Positions 1-9,570 of a DNA stretch of 64,000 nt are shown here, one piece after another. The stretch lies in contig CAZJTZ010000005.1 in NCBI GenBank assembly GCA_964549105.1, positions 62,001 to 126,000 on the forward strand. Direction: 5' to 3'. A program made the position numbers and the translations under genes. Each line of letters starts with the position of its first letter. Position 1 is the stretch's first letter. The notes under the pieces were generated by a model. It did no database searches. It had not been told where the DNA came from and saw only the letters and a list, made by a program, of their open reading frames with translations. Source of the DNA: Hydrogenedens sp964549105 (GTDB lineage Bacteria > Hydrogenedentota > Hydrogenedentia > Hydrogenedentales > Hydrogenedentaceae).

Positions 1-1107
1 ATACCATTCATTACAATACCTTACCGGGTCATACATCTGCATAAGCAGTAGCCTTAATTCTGCCTTGCGAATGTTTATAAGGTCTCTAATAAAATCTGCT
101 TTTATCGTTTGATAGTTTGGGTTATCAACATAATTTCTTAAATCTTTTACAATATTTATCTCTGGTGTTTGATTTTCAACCGGGCTAACCATACTAACCT
201 CTGTCTGAGTTCCTACTCCCTCAACAAGGAAAGCATGCAGTAATGCTTCAATACTTGTATTTTCATTAAAAGGGTCATCTACATCATTTATATCAGGTTC
301 CGGCAATTTTATTTCCGTAAACTCTGCTGAATTATTTGGTGAATATCTCATTTTCATATCTGCAATATTTGTCATTCCAGATTCTTCAATACGAAACAGT
401 GCCATCGGTTGAACAAGAACACGATATTCATTTTCGCTGTTTAAAATTTCACCGAAAGGGACAACATCAGGAAATAAGTTTTCTACTCCAACTAATGTAT
501 TTAATGTATTTTCAATATTTTCTTGGTTACAATATCCCGGTAAATTTTCACTTACACCGACTGGAATATTTACTAAGATAATCTTTTCCTCGTCTAAATT
601 ATGTGCATTTGCATAATCTTTTGAAGTAGATAGAATAGGAATTCTGTTTGCTTCTTTTTTCATATCATATTCTTTTCCTATTCTTTTTACTACATCGGAA
701 TCAGCAGAAGATAAAGGGAGCCATGTTTCAAAAGTGGGGATAGAAGGACTGGGTGCAAAGAAGTAGGTAACTCGTCCTACCTTACCATCTTCCAAAATTG
801 TTAAAAAAGTCAGAGCATTAGGGTTTCCATAAAATTCAATTTTTTCTCCACGATTTGCAAGTGTGCATGCTCGTTCCAAATCTCGTGCAAGCATTTCCAT
901 TGAGGCTCGGGCATTCCCATAATTCTCTTTTACCATATACCCCTGATGAGTGGTCTCAATTGCCGAAACAAACATAGTCACCAAGCCTGTAAGAATAATT
1001 GACAATATCGCCATTGCCACAAGCAATTCTACCAGTGTCATGCCATAGTGGGCGGTATTTTTTCTCCAGCAGATTGTCAAATATTTAATTCTATTGTTCG
1101 GTAACAT
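1..1107 (-). CDS. Minor prepilin, PilW/GspJ-like, C-terminus cut by window edge
   Basis: The reading frame is open from an ATG at 1107 to the left edge, giving at least 369 residues with no stop. After a 22-residue basic leader (MLPNNRIKYLTICWRKN..) comes a prepilin peptidase site, G before MTLVELLVAMAILS, with Glu at +5 and a hydrophobic N-terminal helix, so the product is a pseudopilin processed by PilD/GspO. The remainder is a long soluble domain with no family I recognise; its size suits a PilW- or GspJ-type minor pilin. The start overlaps the end of the preceding prepilin gene by 17 bp, so the two are probably translationally coupled. It is the last visible gene of the minus-strand pilus block. 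Class is clear; the exact minor-pilin name is inferred from order. Confidence 0.8.
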   Translation of the reverse strand, partial: MLPNNRIKYLTICWRKNTAHYGMTLVELLVAMAILSIILTGLVTMFVSAIETTHQGYMVKENYGNARASMEMLARDLERACTLANRGEKIEFYGNPNALTFLTILEDGKVGRVTYFFAPSPSIPTFETWLPLSSADSDVVKRIGKEYDMKKEANRIPILSTSKDYANAHNLDEEKIILVNIPVGVSENLPGYCNQENIENTLNTLVGVENLFPDVVPFGEILNSENEYRVLVQPMALFRIEESGMTNIADMKMRYSPNNSAEFTEIKLPEPDINDVDDPFNENTSIEALLHAFLVEGVGTQTEVSMVSPVENQTPEINIVKDLRNYVDNPNYQTIKADFIRDLINIRKAELRLLLMQMYDPVRYCNEWY

Positions 1108-1516
1108 AGGTAACGAACCTTTCTTCTCTACCGTCATTTAAACGAACTTTGAATGTTACACGATACAAGTCTTTACCTATAGGCACGCGAGAAGCAGTTG
1201 CTCCATAATGCTGGTAAAGTTCATAAGCACTTGCGGTAGTATTTAACATCTGGAATGAATTATCTTTAAGCCAGGAATTAAGTCCAGTGGAAAGAGCTCC
1301 ACTTACTCGCACACGACTCATTTCTGTGCGTGCCAGATTTGAAACATTAGCGTCCGCAGCAGAATTTAACAGTAACTTTTGAGCTGATGGGAATAGGGTG
1401 AATACAGCTACCACTCCACCTGAAATAATTGCAAGTGCAATAACTATCTCCAGAAGAGAAAAACCTGAGATTTGGTTTAAATTAACAATTTTAAGTTTTA
1501 AAAGTTCTTTCTTCAT
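1091..1516 (-). CDS. Minor prepilin, PilV/GspI-like
   Basis: A 141-residue pseudopilin. The type III signal is at residues 17-19, with Gly before FSLLEIVIALAIISGG, including the Glu at +5 needed for assembly, followed by about 20 hydrophobic residues and a short soluble domain. Length and position just after the FimT/GspH-like gene fit a PilV/GspI-type minor pilin. Its ATG overlaps the stop of the upstream gene (4-base overlap), and its own end overlaps the next prepilin by 17 bp, so this is a tightly coupled operon. It would sit at the tip or initiation complex of the pilus-like filament; that role is family knowledge, not visible here. Confidence 0.8.
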   Translation of the reverse strand: MKKELLKLKIVNLNQISGFSLLEIVIALAIISGGVVAVFTLFPSAQKLLLNSAADANVSNLARTEMSRVRVSGALSTGLNSWLKDNSFQMLNTTASAYELYQHYGATASRVPIGKDLYRVTFKVRLNDGREERFVTYVTEQ

Positions 1517-2406
1517 AAGCCTGCTTGAACCCTGCCAGTAGCGCGGTATAGGTTTAATAAACTTATTCTATGTGTAACCATTTGTCCTTGAAAATTTGCT
1601 TGAGCTATAACTGGCTCTGCATTTGTAATATCTACAAATCCAATTGTGTATCGTTCCTTTGTCTGGCCAGAAGGCAATAATCTACCGCCTGGACTAAAAA
1701 TGTGAGCAAACCACTTGGTATTCCTATTAATTTCACATTCTTCACCACTATACGCCGCAGAGGCAGACGGACTACCTTCTAAATCTAACAATGGAATATT
1801 CACTATTCTCAGTCCCAACAAATCCGGAGTTGCAACAGGTGTAGGCAAATTATTCCCGCACTTATCTATCAACGAGTATAAAATTGGAATCGGTTCTACT
1901 ACTCCTTCCAAATTTCTAAAATCTACAAGAGTAAGGATTGTTTCTCCTCCAAAATCCATATATCCCCCATACCCCGAGCGTGATTCAATAGGGACATAAA
2001 AACTACTCCAACTCTCAGGGAAACCAAATCTATTTCTAATATCATCAAACCCTTCGTTGTTACTTCTACTAATTTCATACATTACAGATGCACCCACTAA
2101 GGCATGCAGGGTAAAGGAACCTGTAACAATACCCTGTTCCCCTGCTACATTTGTCAAAGGAACGGGAACATAGTCATCCTTATACACCACTCCGGTATTT
2201 ACATGATAGGTTATGGCATACATCCGTGCTACTTGCATAATCTGCGATAATGAGCGTGCTGATTGTTTTACAGGGTCAGTTGCATTTTTATAAAAACGAA
2301 CCATAGAAGGAACAACAGTCGCAATTAAAATACCTAGAATCGCCATTACCACTAAAAGTTCTGTTAATGTAAAACCTTGTTTCTTCTTAAACATATCTGA
2401 ACACAC
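1513..2406 (-). CDS. Minor prepilin, FimT/GspH-like, enlarged
   Basis: A 297-residue prepilin with peptidase site QG before FTLTELLVVMAILGIL and Glu at +5. The likely start is the second Met (position 2394, MFKKKQG), which leaves a normal 6-residue leader; no clear Shine-Dalgarno was seen for either Met. The soluble region (about residues 60-297) is much larger than the usual 150-170 residues of FimT/GspH proteins and shows no further domain I can name. It lies 83 bp downstream of the large GspG-like pilin, separated by a strong hairpin at 2427-2470, so its expression may be lower than that of the pilin. Confidence 0.78.
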   Translation of the reverse strand: MCSDMFKKKQGFTLTELLVVMAILGILIATVVPSMVRFYKNATDPVKQSARSLSQIMQVARMYAITYHVNTGVVYKDDYVPVPLTNVAGEQGIVTGSFTLHALVGASVMYEISRSNNEGFDDIRNRFGFPESWSSFYVPIESRSGYGGYMDFGGETILTLVDFRNLEGVVEPIPILYSLIDKCGNNLPTPVATPDLLGLRIVNIPLLDLEGSPSASAAYSGEECEINRNTKWFAHIFSPGGRLLPSGQTKERYTIGFVDITNAEPVIAQANFQGQMVTHRISLLNLYRATGRVQAGL

Positions 2407-2426
2407 TTATTCATTGTTTAAGTTTA

Positions 2427-2470
2427 AAAGGGCAATGTATGTGAACCATCTTTCCCATACATTGCCCTTT
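2427..2470 (-). terminator. Perfect 15-bp hairpin between major pilin and minor pilin genes
   Basis: Positions 2427-2441 and 2456-2470 form a perfect 15-bp inverted repeat (arm AAAGGGCAATGTATG) with a 14-base loop. On the minus strand the stem is followed by TTTTAAACTT, which is only moderately U-rich. It lies just after the stop of the GspG-like gene and before the next gene of the same operon. It could be a partial intrinsic terminator or a 3'-end stabilising stem that raises expression of the abundant pilin over the minor ones. The stem is certain; the function is inferred. Confidence 0.7.
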
Positions 2471-2489
2471 AATTCAATTCTTAAATTCA

Positions 2490-3359
2490 TCAACTATAGA
2501 AACGGAACCAACTCTGACCCGGATCCCAATTATTAATATCATCTCCACCACCTTTATACTCTTCATCTTGCTCCGGATAATTCGCAGCACCTTGATAACT
2601 TCCGATTGGTAAAGGAACAGCTAAATTTGCATCATATATAGCCTGACCCGAAATCATATTTGCACCGTTCGACCATATATACGCTAACTTCCCTTTATCT
2701 GCTGGGAAACCAATCTCGATTGACTGGTTAGTTTCTGGGTCTATAGTAGAAAATGTTAAGGAATCTCTTCTTCCTGTCGTTCCAGTACCTGGCAAACTCA
2801 AGGACTTATCATCTAAACGATAAATACGAAAAGGAATAGGCCCATTTCTTGGGGACCAGGGACCCGGATAAATGTTATACAAATTTCCCCACGGGTCTAC
2901 GGCAAGGTCCTCAAGGTAGCCAACCCCCAATTTATTTATTACATCCTTATTTAAAAGATTAGCATACACAAATTGGTATTCGACATCTATCCTTCCATCC
3001 AAAATCCTCCGCCCTTCTCTTAATAACGCATAAAAAGTGTTAGTGTACAACTTTACTGAAGCATCAAAAGGTCCAAGACCCTTTGTTTGACGAATAAGGT
3101 TTATAGCTTTTTGAGTTTCGGTAAGCCCCTGTCCTGGGTCAATATTCAAATTGAACAGATAATTTAAATTCTGTATGTTTCCATCTGTAACCATTTTAGT
3201 CAGCGAGAGTTCAATCCCTTTTATGTCGCCTAATGCGCGTGTAGCTCTACCCCTTGCAATATATCCGACCACATTCGGAACAAGAATCGCAGCAAGAATA
3301 GAGATAATTGCCATCACTACCAGTAGTTCTACCAGTGTAAACCCTTTGCTTTTTTTCAT
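2490..3359 (-). CDS. GspG-like (pseudo)pilin, enlarged; probable main subunit of the pilus-like block
   Basis: The chosen start is the ATG at 3359 (MKKSKG..), because GGAGGA lies directly upstream at about 3366-3372; an in-frame ATG at 3374 would place that Shine-Dalgarno inside the gene. The protein has 289 residues with cleavage site KG before FTLVELLVVMAIISILAA. The C-terminal part shows the T2SSG signature DPWGNLYNI and a later IWSNGAN, as in calcium-binding GspG pilins. It is twice the normal GspG length (about 145), with an insertion between these two motifs. It follows the PilC-type gene by about 140 bp. A second GspG of standard size is encoded in the T2SS operon, so this one probably builds a separate filament. 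Confidence 0.82.
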   Translation of the reverse strand: MKKSKGFTLVELLVVMAIISILAAILVPNVVGYIARGRATRALGDIKGIELSLTKMVTDGNIQNLNYLFNLNIDPGQGLTETQKAINLIRQTKGLGPFDASVKLYTNTFYALLREGRRILDGRIDVEYQFVYANLLNKDVINKLGVGYLEDLAVDPWGNLYNIYPGPWSPRNGPIPFRIYRLDDKSLSLPGTGTTGRRDSLTFSTIDPETNQSIEIGFPADKGKLAYIWSNGANMISGQAIYDANLAVPLPIGSYQGAANYPEQDEEYKGGGDDINNWDPGQSWFRFYS

Positions 3360-3501
3360 TTTGTCTTCCTCCACTCAATCTTTTTGAACGATTTTTTCTA
3401 CTCGTCCTTTTAGTTATAAGTTCTGTGAACAATTAAACATTCACTACATTTATTATACCTTAAATACAACATTGGTTGCCGTATTTTTTTTAATCATACA
3501 T

Positions 3502-4746
3502 TTATTGTTGCGTTCCGTTAATGGTATCTCCGAGTGTGAATATTGGCAAATACAGTGCTATAACGATAAAACCGATAATACCACCTAAAACGACGATAAT
3601 CATTGGTTCCATCAATGCCAGCATTGCCTCTACTGCTGCCTCTACCTCTGCATCATAAATATCTGCTACCTTATTTAACATGGAGTCAAGACTACCTGTC
3701 TCTTCGCCCACATCTATCATATTTACCACCATTGCAGGGAAAACCTTTGTCTGGTCTAATGGAGCCGCAATGGTATCCCCTTCTTTTACACTATCATGTA
3801 CCTTATCCACTGCATCCTGAACAATTTCATTGCCGATAGTCTCTTTAGTAATCTTTAACGCTTGTAAAATAGGCACACCTGAAGTAATCAGAGTTCCCAG
3901 GGTGCGGGCAAATCTTGACACGGCTACTTTTGTAACCAAATCTCCTATCAACGGAATTTTTAATTCAATGCGGTCTCGAAATCTTCGCACAGCATGGAAT
4001 TTAAACAGTATTTTCATAAAGATAACCGTCCATGCTACGATAGAAATGACCATCCACCAATTGTATATCATAAAATCCCCCGCACTCATCAAAAATTGGG
4101 TAGGCCAGGGAAGTTCACCTCCAAACTCCTTAAATATATCAGCGAATACGGGCACTACTTTAATGAGTAAAAACATCACAATACCCGAAGCAATAATAAG
4201 CACTGCAACGGGATAAATCATGGCGGATTTCACACGCCGTTTTAGCGCTTCTCTTCGTTCCATAAATTGAGCAGCACGGTTTAGCACGGCTTCGAGCATA
4301 CCACCGACTTCACCTGCTTTGACCATGTTTACAAAAAGGCGGTCGAACTGTTTGGGATGTTTTGCTAACGCATCAGAAAAGGTACTTCCTGATTGAATAT
4401 CTGTTGCGATTTCGCGGAGTATATCTTTTAATTTGCACGGTTTCATTTGTGCAATCAACACATTTAGACTTCGTAATAGTGGTAAACCTGCATCTATCAA
4501 TGTAGCCAATTGACGGGTCATTACTACAAGTTGTTTTGTCTTCACACCACCAAAATAGAGTTCACTTAATCCATGTTTTTCCCCGCGGGCTCTTCGTTCA
4601 TCACTACGCCGGGCTTCGCGAACATGGGTAGGAAATAGTCCCAAACTTCTTATATCATTGATTGCAAGTGCTACGCTATCTGCCTGAATGATACCGAAGG
4701 TTTCTTTTCCTTCACGATTTATTGCACGATAGGCATATTTAGGCAT
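3502..4746 (-). CDS. pilC: Inner-membrane platform protein PilC/GspF family
   Basis: A 414-residue member of the GspF/PilC family. It has the typical opening MPKYAYRAINREGKE, then two T2SSF domains (about residues 75-195 and 280-400), each with the GE.GG / GEETG signature (KAGEVGGMLEAVL and IDVGEETGSLDSML). Three transmembrane segments lie near residues 177-197, 230-250 and 385-407. It anchors the assembly ATPase at the inner membrane and passes pilin subunits into the filament. It lies 17 bp downstream of a PilB-type ATPase gene and upstream of the large pilin, the usual order in type IV pilus clusters. A second family member (15816-17054) belongs to the T2SS. Confidence 0.9.
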   Translation of the reverse strand: MPKYAYRAINREGKETFGIIQADSVALAINDIRSLGLFPTHVREARRSDERRARGEKHGLSELYFGGVKTKQLVVMTRQLATLIDAGLPLLRSLNVLIAQMKPCKLKDILREIATDIQSGSTFSDALAKHPKQFDRLFVNMVKAGEVGGMLEAVLNRAAQFMERREALKRRVKSAMIYPVAVLIIASGIVMFLLIKVVPVFADIFKEFGGELPWPTQFLMSAGDFMIYNWWMVISIVAWTVIFMKILFKFHAVRRFRDRIELKIPLIGDLVTKVAVSRFARTLGTLITSGVPILQALKITKETIGNEIVQDAVDKVHDSVKEGDTIAAPLDQTKVFPAMVVNMIDVGEETGSLDSMLNKVADIYDAEVEAAVEAMLALMEPMIIVVLGGIIGFIVIALYLPIFTLGDTINGTQQ

Positions 4747-4763
4747 AACTCCAATTCCTTCTT

Positions 4764-6542
4764 TTAATCATCATATTTATCAGTATGGGCAATTATTTCT
4801 TTAGCAGAGGTAACCCCCTGTACACATTTTATTATACCTTCCTCGCGTAAAGTCCGCATACCTAATTTTTTCCTCGCATATCTACGAATATCATAAGACA
4901 TTGCACGGTCTAAAATCATTTCACACACCGTTTCATCTACCTGCAAAACTTCGAACAAACCTGTTCTACCCATATACCCAATATAATCGCATGCAGGACA
5001 GCCCTTGGGTTTGAATAGATGAAGTTTGGGGTCATCACGCCAGTTTTTAGGCAAACCCAAATCTTCCATTTCTTCTATTGACGGACGATACCGTTCCCTG
5101 CAATGTCGGCACAGGCAACGGACCAATCTCTGTGCCAATACGGCTTCTAAGGAAGCAGTCATCAGATATGGTTCAACATCCATATCCAGCAAACGGGTAA
5201 TGGTTTCAGGTGCACTATTTGTATGAAGTGTGCTCAATACTAAGTGCCCTGTTAATGATGCCTCTACTGCGATTTGAGCCGTCTCAAGGTCACGGATTTC
5301 ACCGACCATCACGATATCCGGGTCTTGACGCAAAATAGAGCGTAATCCCGCAGCAAAAGTAAAACCTACCTCTTCGTTTACCTGACATTGCATTACACGG
5401 TCAATCTGTAATTCTACGGGGTCTTCCATTGTAATAATTTTTACTTCTTCGCTATTTAATTTAGCAATACAGGCATACAGGGTGGTCGTTTTCCCAGAAC
5501 CAGTTGGACCTGTTACTAACAAAATACCATTAGGCATTGCTAATACATCATCTATCTTTGTTCGAACATATTCGCCCAGACCTAATTTATCCAGGTCAAT
5601 ATTAACAGCCGTTCTATCTAAAATACGAAGAACAACTCCTTCCCCATATAGCGTTGGAAGGGTTGCGACACGAATATCAATAACACTATCCCCCACTTTC
5701 AGTTCGATACGGGAATCTTGCGGAAGACGCCGTTCGCTAATATCCATATTACACATAATCTTCACACGGGAGACTAAAGGAATTACTAGATTCTTGGGAG
5801 GACTGACTATTTCATGGAGTACACCGTCAACGCGAATACGAATGCGGAAACGGTCTTCGTATATTTCAAAGTGTATATCTGACGCTCTTTTCTTTACTGC
5901 CTCTAAAAACACCAGATTAACAATTCGAATTACCTCAGGCAATTGAGCCAACTCAACTAAATTCTCTGAATCTCTTATGATTTCCTGTGTTCCCAATTCC
6001 TCAAGGGATAAATCTGTAGAACCGACCCTCTCCTGTAATTCAGAAATCATCTCGTGAATAGAATCTGTTTCAAACGAATAATTGTTTTTCCATGCAGTTA
6101 CAATATCCTGAGGATTACTAATAGCACCTCGAACAGGCTGTCCTACAATATGGCGTAAATCATCTAAAATCTGCAGATTTAATGGGTCTGCCATAGCCAC
6201 AACAAGTGCACCATCCACCTCCTTAATAGGAATAACATTGTAAAAGCGGGCAAGGTCAGGTGCAATTTTACGAATAATGTTTTCGGGAATTTTTAAACGC
6301 GAGATATCAACCCGCTCCATCCCTAACTGAACACCGAGCGCCTCTACAATTGCCTGCTCATCACAGTACCCCATAGAAACCAATACACGCCCTATAAAAT
6401 CACCCGTCAATCTCTGTCGTTGTATGGCTTCGTCCAATTGAAGAGGAGTTATAACCCCCTGTTCAACTAAAATATCTCCCAGTCGTCGCTGACTGAATTG
6501 CGTTGTATTTAACTGACTTTGCTTTGCTACAGCACTTGACAT
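4764..6542 (-). CDS. PilB/GspE-type assembly ATPase (second of the pilus block)
   Basis: A 592-residue hexameric secretion ATPase. N-terminal MshEN-type domains are at about 15-160, then the NTPase core with Walker A GPTGSGKTTT near residue 345, an Asp box (ITMEDPVE), Walker B region RQDPDIVMVGEIRD and a His box (LSTLHTNSAPE). A tetracysteine zinc site is present as CLCRHC near 475 and CPACDYIG near 515. The zinc site and MshEN domains place it with PilB/GspE rather than PilT. It lies between pilT and pilC. It is the second PilB-like ATPase in this block; whether it powers the same filament as the 7703-9547 protein cannot be told from sequence. Confidence 0.88.
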   Translation of the reverse strand: MSSAVAKQSQLNTTQFSQRRLGDILVEQGVITPLQLDEAIQRQRLTGDFIGRVLVSMGYCDEQAIVEALGVQLGMERVDISRLKIPENIIRKIAPDLARFYNVIPIKEVDGALVVAMADPLNLQILDDLRHIVGQPVRGAISNPQDIVTAWKNNYSFETDSIHEMISELQERVGSTDLSLEELGTQEIIRDSENLVELAQLPEVIRIVNLVFLEAVKKRASDIHFEIYEDRFRIRIRVDGVLHEIVSPPKNLVIPLVSRVKIMCNMDISERRLPQDSRIELKVGDSVIDIRVATLPTLYGEGVVLRILDRTAVNIDLDKLGLGEYVRTKIDDVLAMPNGILLVTGPTGSGKTTTLYACIAKLNSEEVKIITMEDPVELQIDRVMQCQVNEEVGFTFAAGLRSILRQDPDIVMVGEIRDLETAQIAVEASLTGHLVLSTLHTNSAPETITRLLDMDVEPYLMTASLEAVLAQRLVRCLCRHCRERYRPSIEEMEDLGLPKNWRDDPKLHLFKPKGCPACDYIGYMGRTGLFEVLQVDETVCEMILDRAMSYDIRRYARKKLGMRTLREEGIIKCVQGVTSAKEIIAHTDKYDD

Positions 6543-6570
6543 GATTTATTTATTCCTTTATCATCATTAA

Positions 6571-7680
6571 CTATGCGACTTCTCCTTCTTTCTTGGGAGC
6601 AGGTCCTCCTTCCATACCCAATGCTCTTGCAGCAGCTTCAAATTCTTCCGGCATCTGTGCCTTAGCCAGGCAATCTTCATATTTGCAAATCCCCTTGCGG
6701 TATAAGGCAAGCAAATGCTCATCTAATAAATTCATACCGAATTTATGCCCTGTCTGAATAGACGAGGTAATACGATAAGTTTTGTTCTCACGGATAAGAT
6801 TCTGAATAGCAGGTGTGCTATACATAATTTCATACGCAGCTACACGACCAAAACCACTCTTCCGCGGAATAAGCGTCTGTGAAATTACCGACTTCAAGTT
6901 ACCTGCCAATTGAGTTCGTATTTGTTCCTGTTGATTGGACGGGAAAGCATCTACCACTCTGTCCACCGTTCTTACTGCACCTGTGGTATGTAGGGTAGCA
7001 AAGACTAAGTGCCCTGTCTCTGCTGCTGTAATAGCCGCTTCAATTGTTTCCAGGTCACGCATTTCACCTACAAGAATCACATCTGGGTCCATACGCAGAG
7101 CACGACGCAACGCCTCTGCGAAAGTAGGCACATCTACACCCACCTCACGCTGCGTAATAATACTTTTTTTGTGTGAATGGAAATATTCTATTGGGTCTTC
7201 AATTGTTATGATATGCGAATCCAAATTGGTATTAATCCAATCAATCATTGTAGCCAGTGTCGTTGTTTTCCCTGAACCCGTAGGTCCCGTTATCAGGACC
7301 AGTCCGCGTGGTTGCTTAAGTAGATTTTCAATATGTCTCGGCAATCCTAATTCTTCAAAAGTCATAATTTTACGGGGAATTAATCGTAGAACAAGCCCCA
7401 CATAGCCTTTCTGCTTAAAAATAGCTACACGAAACCGTGCAATATCTTCAAATGCGAACCCGAAGTCAGAGCCTCCAACTTCTTGCAGTTCCTGCTGGTT
7501 ATCTACAGAAGCAATACTCTTCATCAGCCGTTCTGTATCCTCAGGGGTCAATGGGTCTTCACCAAAAAAAACTAATCTCCCATGCACTCTACCTACAGGC
7601 GGATTATCTACTGCAAGATGCAAGTCGGAACCCTCACGGTCTATAAGCATCCTTATCAAACTTACCATTTCATAAGCCAT
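6571..7680 (-). CDS. pilT: Type IV pilus retraction ATPase PilT
   Basis: A 369-residue PilT. Walker A GPTGSGKTTT lies near residue 130, the Asp box is IITIEDPIEY, Walker B is RMDPDVILVGEMRD, and the PilT-type C-terminal motif IQNLIRENKTYRI (consensus AIRNLIREGK) is present near residues 285-297. It lacks the MshEN domain and zinc tetracysteine of the neighbouring PilB-type ATPases, and its length is standard. PilT depolymerises pili and drives twitching or DNA uptake, so its presence argues that the left block builds a retractable pilus and not a second T2SS. A good Shine-Dalgarno (AAAAGGAG) lies 8 bases before the ATG. It sits between the two PilB-type genes. Confidence 0.93.
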   Translation of the reverse strand: MAYEMVSLIRMLIDREGSDLHLAVDNPPVGRVHGRLVFFGEDPLTPEDTERLMKSIASVDNQQELQEVGGSDFGFAFEDIARFRVAIFKQKGYVGLVLRLIPRKIMTFEELGLPRHIENLLKQPRGLVLITGPTGSGKTTTLATMIDWINTNLDSHIITIEDPIEYFHSHKKSIITQREVGVDVPTFAEALRRALRMDPDVILVGEMRDLETIEAAITAAETGHLVFATLHTTGAVRTVDRVVDAFPSNQQEQIRTQLAGNLKSVISQTLIPRKSGFGRVAAYEIMYSTPAIQNLIRENKTYRITSSIQTGHKFGMNLLDEHLLALYRKGICKYEDCLAKAQMPEEFEAAARALGMEGGPAPKKEGEVA

Positions 7681-7702
7681 ATATTAATCTCCTTTTGTTC
7701 AA

Positions 7703-9547
7703 TTATACAGCAACTGCAGGTTTTCGAAGAGGTTCATCAATTCGTGTCCTTTTATTAACTTCTTCCGCTGTGGTAATTCCCATCGTTGCTTTTCGCCATG
7801 CGTCTTCACGCATTGTAGCCATACCTGACAAACGGGCTTCTCTATGGATAGCCGTTGCTGATTCACCACGCATAATCATTTCACGAATATTATCCGTAGT
7901 CTGTAATAATTCATAAACACCCAGTCGTCCTTGATAACCGGTCTGATTACAATTATCGCAACCCGCACCATGATAAAGTTCAATTTGAGACAAATCCACA
8001 GGAAAACCCAAGCGTCGAATTTCAAAATCTGGAGGGGTATAAGGTTCTTTACATGCAGTACATATCGTCCTGACCAACCGTTGGGCAAGAATCGCACGAA
8101 TACCTGAAGCCACAAGGAACGGTTTGACCCCAATATCAACTAAACGAGTAAATGCTGTTGCCGTATCGTTAGTATGAAGTGTTGAGAATACCAGATGTCC
8201 CGTCAAAGCCGCTTTAATTGCAATCTCCGCTGTTTCAAAGTCACGGATTTCACCTACCATCACTATATCGGGGTCTTGACGAAATATAGCACGCAAAGCA
8301 CGACCAAAATCCCAGCCAATTTCATGATTAATTTGCACCTGATTGATACCTGTTATCTGATATTCTACTGGGTCTTCTAATGTTATAAGTTTCGAATCCG
8401 GTTGATTCAAGGTATGAAGTGAAGCATACAAGGTTGTAGTTTTCCCGGAACCCGTAGGTCCGGTGACCAAAATAACACCTGTCGCATGCTCTATAATTCG
8501 TTCCCAATCTTTCTGCATCTCGGGGCTAAATCCTAATTGTCCCAAACCCAACATCAATCCACTTTTATCAAGAATACGCATAACCACACTTTCGCCAAAA
8601 ACTGCCGGTAAAGCACTTACGCGAAGGTCAATCACCTTATTTCCCAGAGTCATCTTTATACGGCCGTCCTGGGGAATCCGTTTCTCTGAAATATCCATCC
8701 CTGACATAATTTTAAGTCTCGATATAATGGCTGCCTGGGCTCGCTTAGGAGGTAAAGGCATAAGGTGCATAACACCATCAATACGATACCTTACTTTTAC
8801 ATCGGTTTTTCCCGGCTCTACATGAATATCGCTTGCCCGTAAACGAAAGGCTTCCAATATCATCTGATGAACATATTTCACTACAGGATTATCTGCATCC
8901 CCTTCATCCATTCCTTCCGTAGTTATTGCTCCCGTAGATGAAACACTCGCTTCATCCATACTAATACTACTTAAAGAAATATCACTCGCACTAAGACTCG
9001 CTGCGGAACTAAATGAACTATCCAGAGCACTTATATTCGACATAGATGTTAATGTACTAACACTACTTGCACTACTGGCAGAACTTAACATACTTTCAAC
9101 TGTTGCCTCTTGAACACCATAATACTTACCCAGTGCCTTCGTTATTTCCTCCGGAGACGCTAACACAGGCTCAATAGGACGGTCTAATAGACGCGAAATA
9201 TTGTCCAGATTATTTACATTCGTGGGGTCAGAGGTAGCAATAATAACCTTATCTCCGCGTATCTCAACAGGAACAACCTTGTAAAGTGTTGCAATACTAC
9301 CATCCATAATATTTCGAACACGCTCAGGAATTTCTCTCTCACTTAATTTAACTACAGGAAGACCCAACTGTATTGACAGCGTATCTAAAATATGGCTTTT
9401 ACCAATATACCCTAAACGAACAAGGATTTCACCTATCTTCCGATGAGACATGGTCGTCTGTTGACGATGTATTGCTTCTCGAAGTTGCTCTTCGTTTATA
9501 ATTTTCTGTTCAAGAAGTATTTGCCCAAATAATTTGTAGGTGCTCAT
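7703..9547 (-). CDS. pilB: PilB/GspE-type assembly ATPase (first of the pilus block)
   Basis: A 614-residue assembly ATPase. MshEN-like domains occupy about 1-155. They are followed by an unusual Ser/Ala/Met-rich linker (about 160-205, repeats such as SSASSASSVS and SLSSISMDEAS) before the catalytic core. Walker A GPTGSGKTTT is near 361, then LITLEDPVEY, RQDPDIVMVGEIRD and STLHTNDTA. A zinc site is formed by CTACKEPY near 495 and CDNCNQTG near 528. It starts the pilus block after a 222-bp gap from the T2SS operon, with AAAAGGAT before the ATG and a possible -10 box just upstream, so it may head its own transcript. It would power pilus extension. Confidence 0.88.
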   Translation of the reverse strand: MSTYKLFGQILLEQKIINEEQLREAIHRQQTTMSHRKIGEILVRLGYIGKSHILDTLSIQLGLPVVKLSEREIPERVRNIMDGSIATLYKVVPVEIRGDKVIIATSDPTNVNNLDNISRLLDRPIEPVLASPEEITKALGKYYGVQEATVESMLSSASSASSVSTLTSMSNISALDSSFSSAASLSASDISLSSISMDEASVSSTGAITTEGMDEGDADNPVVKYVHQMILEAFRLRASDIHVEPGKTDVKVRYRIDGVMHLMPLPPKRAQAAIISRLKIMSGMDISEKRIPQDGRIKMTLGNKVIDLRVSALPAVFGESVVMRILDKSGLMLGLGQLGFSPEMQKDWERIIEHATGVILVTGPTGSGKTTTLYASLHTLNQPDSKLITLEDPVEYQITGINQVQINHEIGWDFGRALRAIFRQDPDIVMVGEIRDFETAEIAIKAALTGHLVFSTLHTNDTATAFTRLVDIGVKPFLVASGIRAILAQRLVRTICTACKEPYTPPDFEIRRLGFPVDLSQIELYHGAGCDNCNQTGYQGRLGVYELLQTTDNIREMIMRGESATAIHREARLSGMATMREDAWRKATMGITTAEEVNKRTRIDEPLRKPAVAV

Positions 9548-9570
9548 ATCCTTTTATCCATATTTCTTTA

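Noticed and set aside
3830..4216. Long antisense frames over the pilus, T2SS and giant genes (for example 128 codons here)
   Set aside because: They lie opposite genes with strong family matches and lack ribosome sites and recognisable domains. They are shadows of the real genes.
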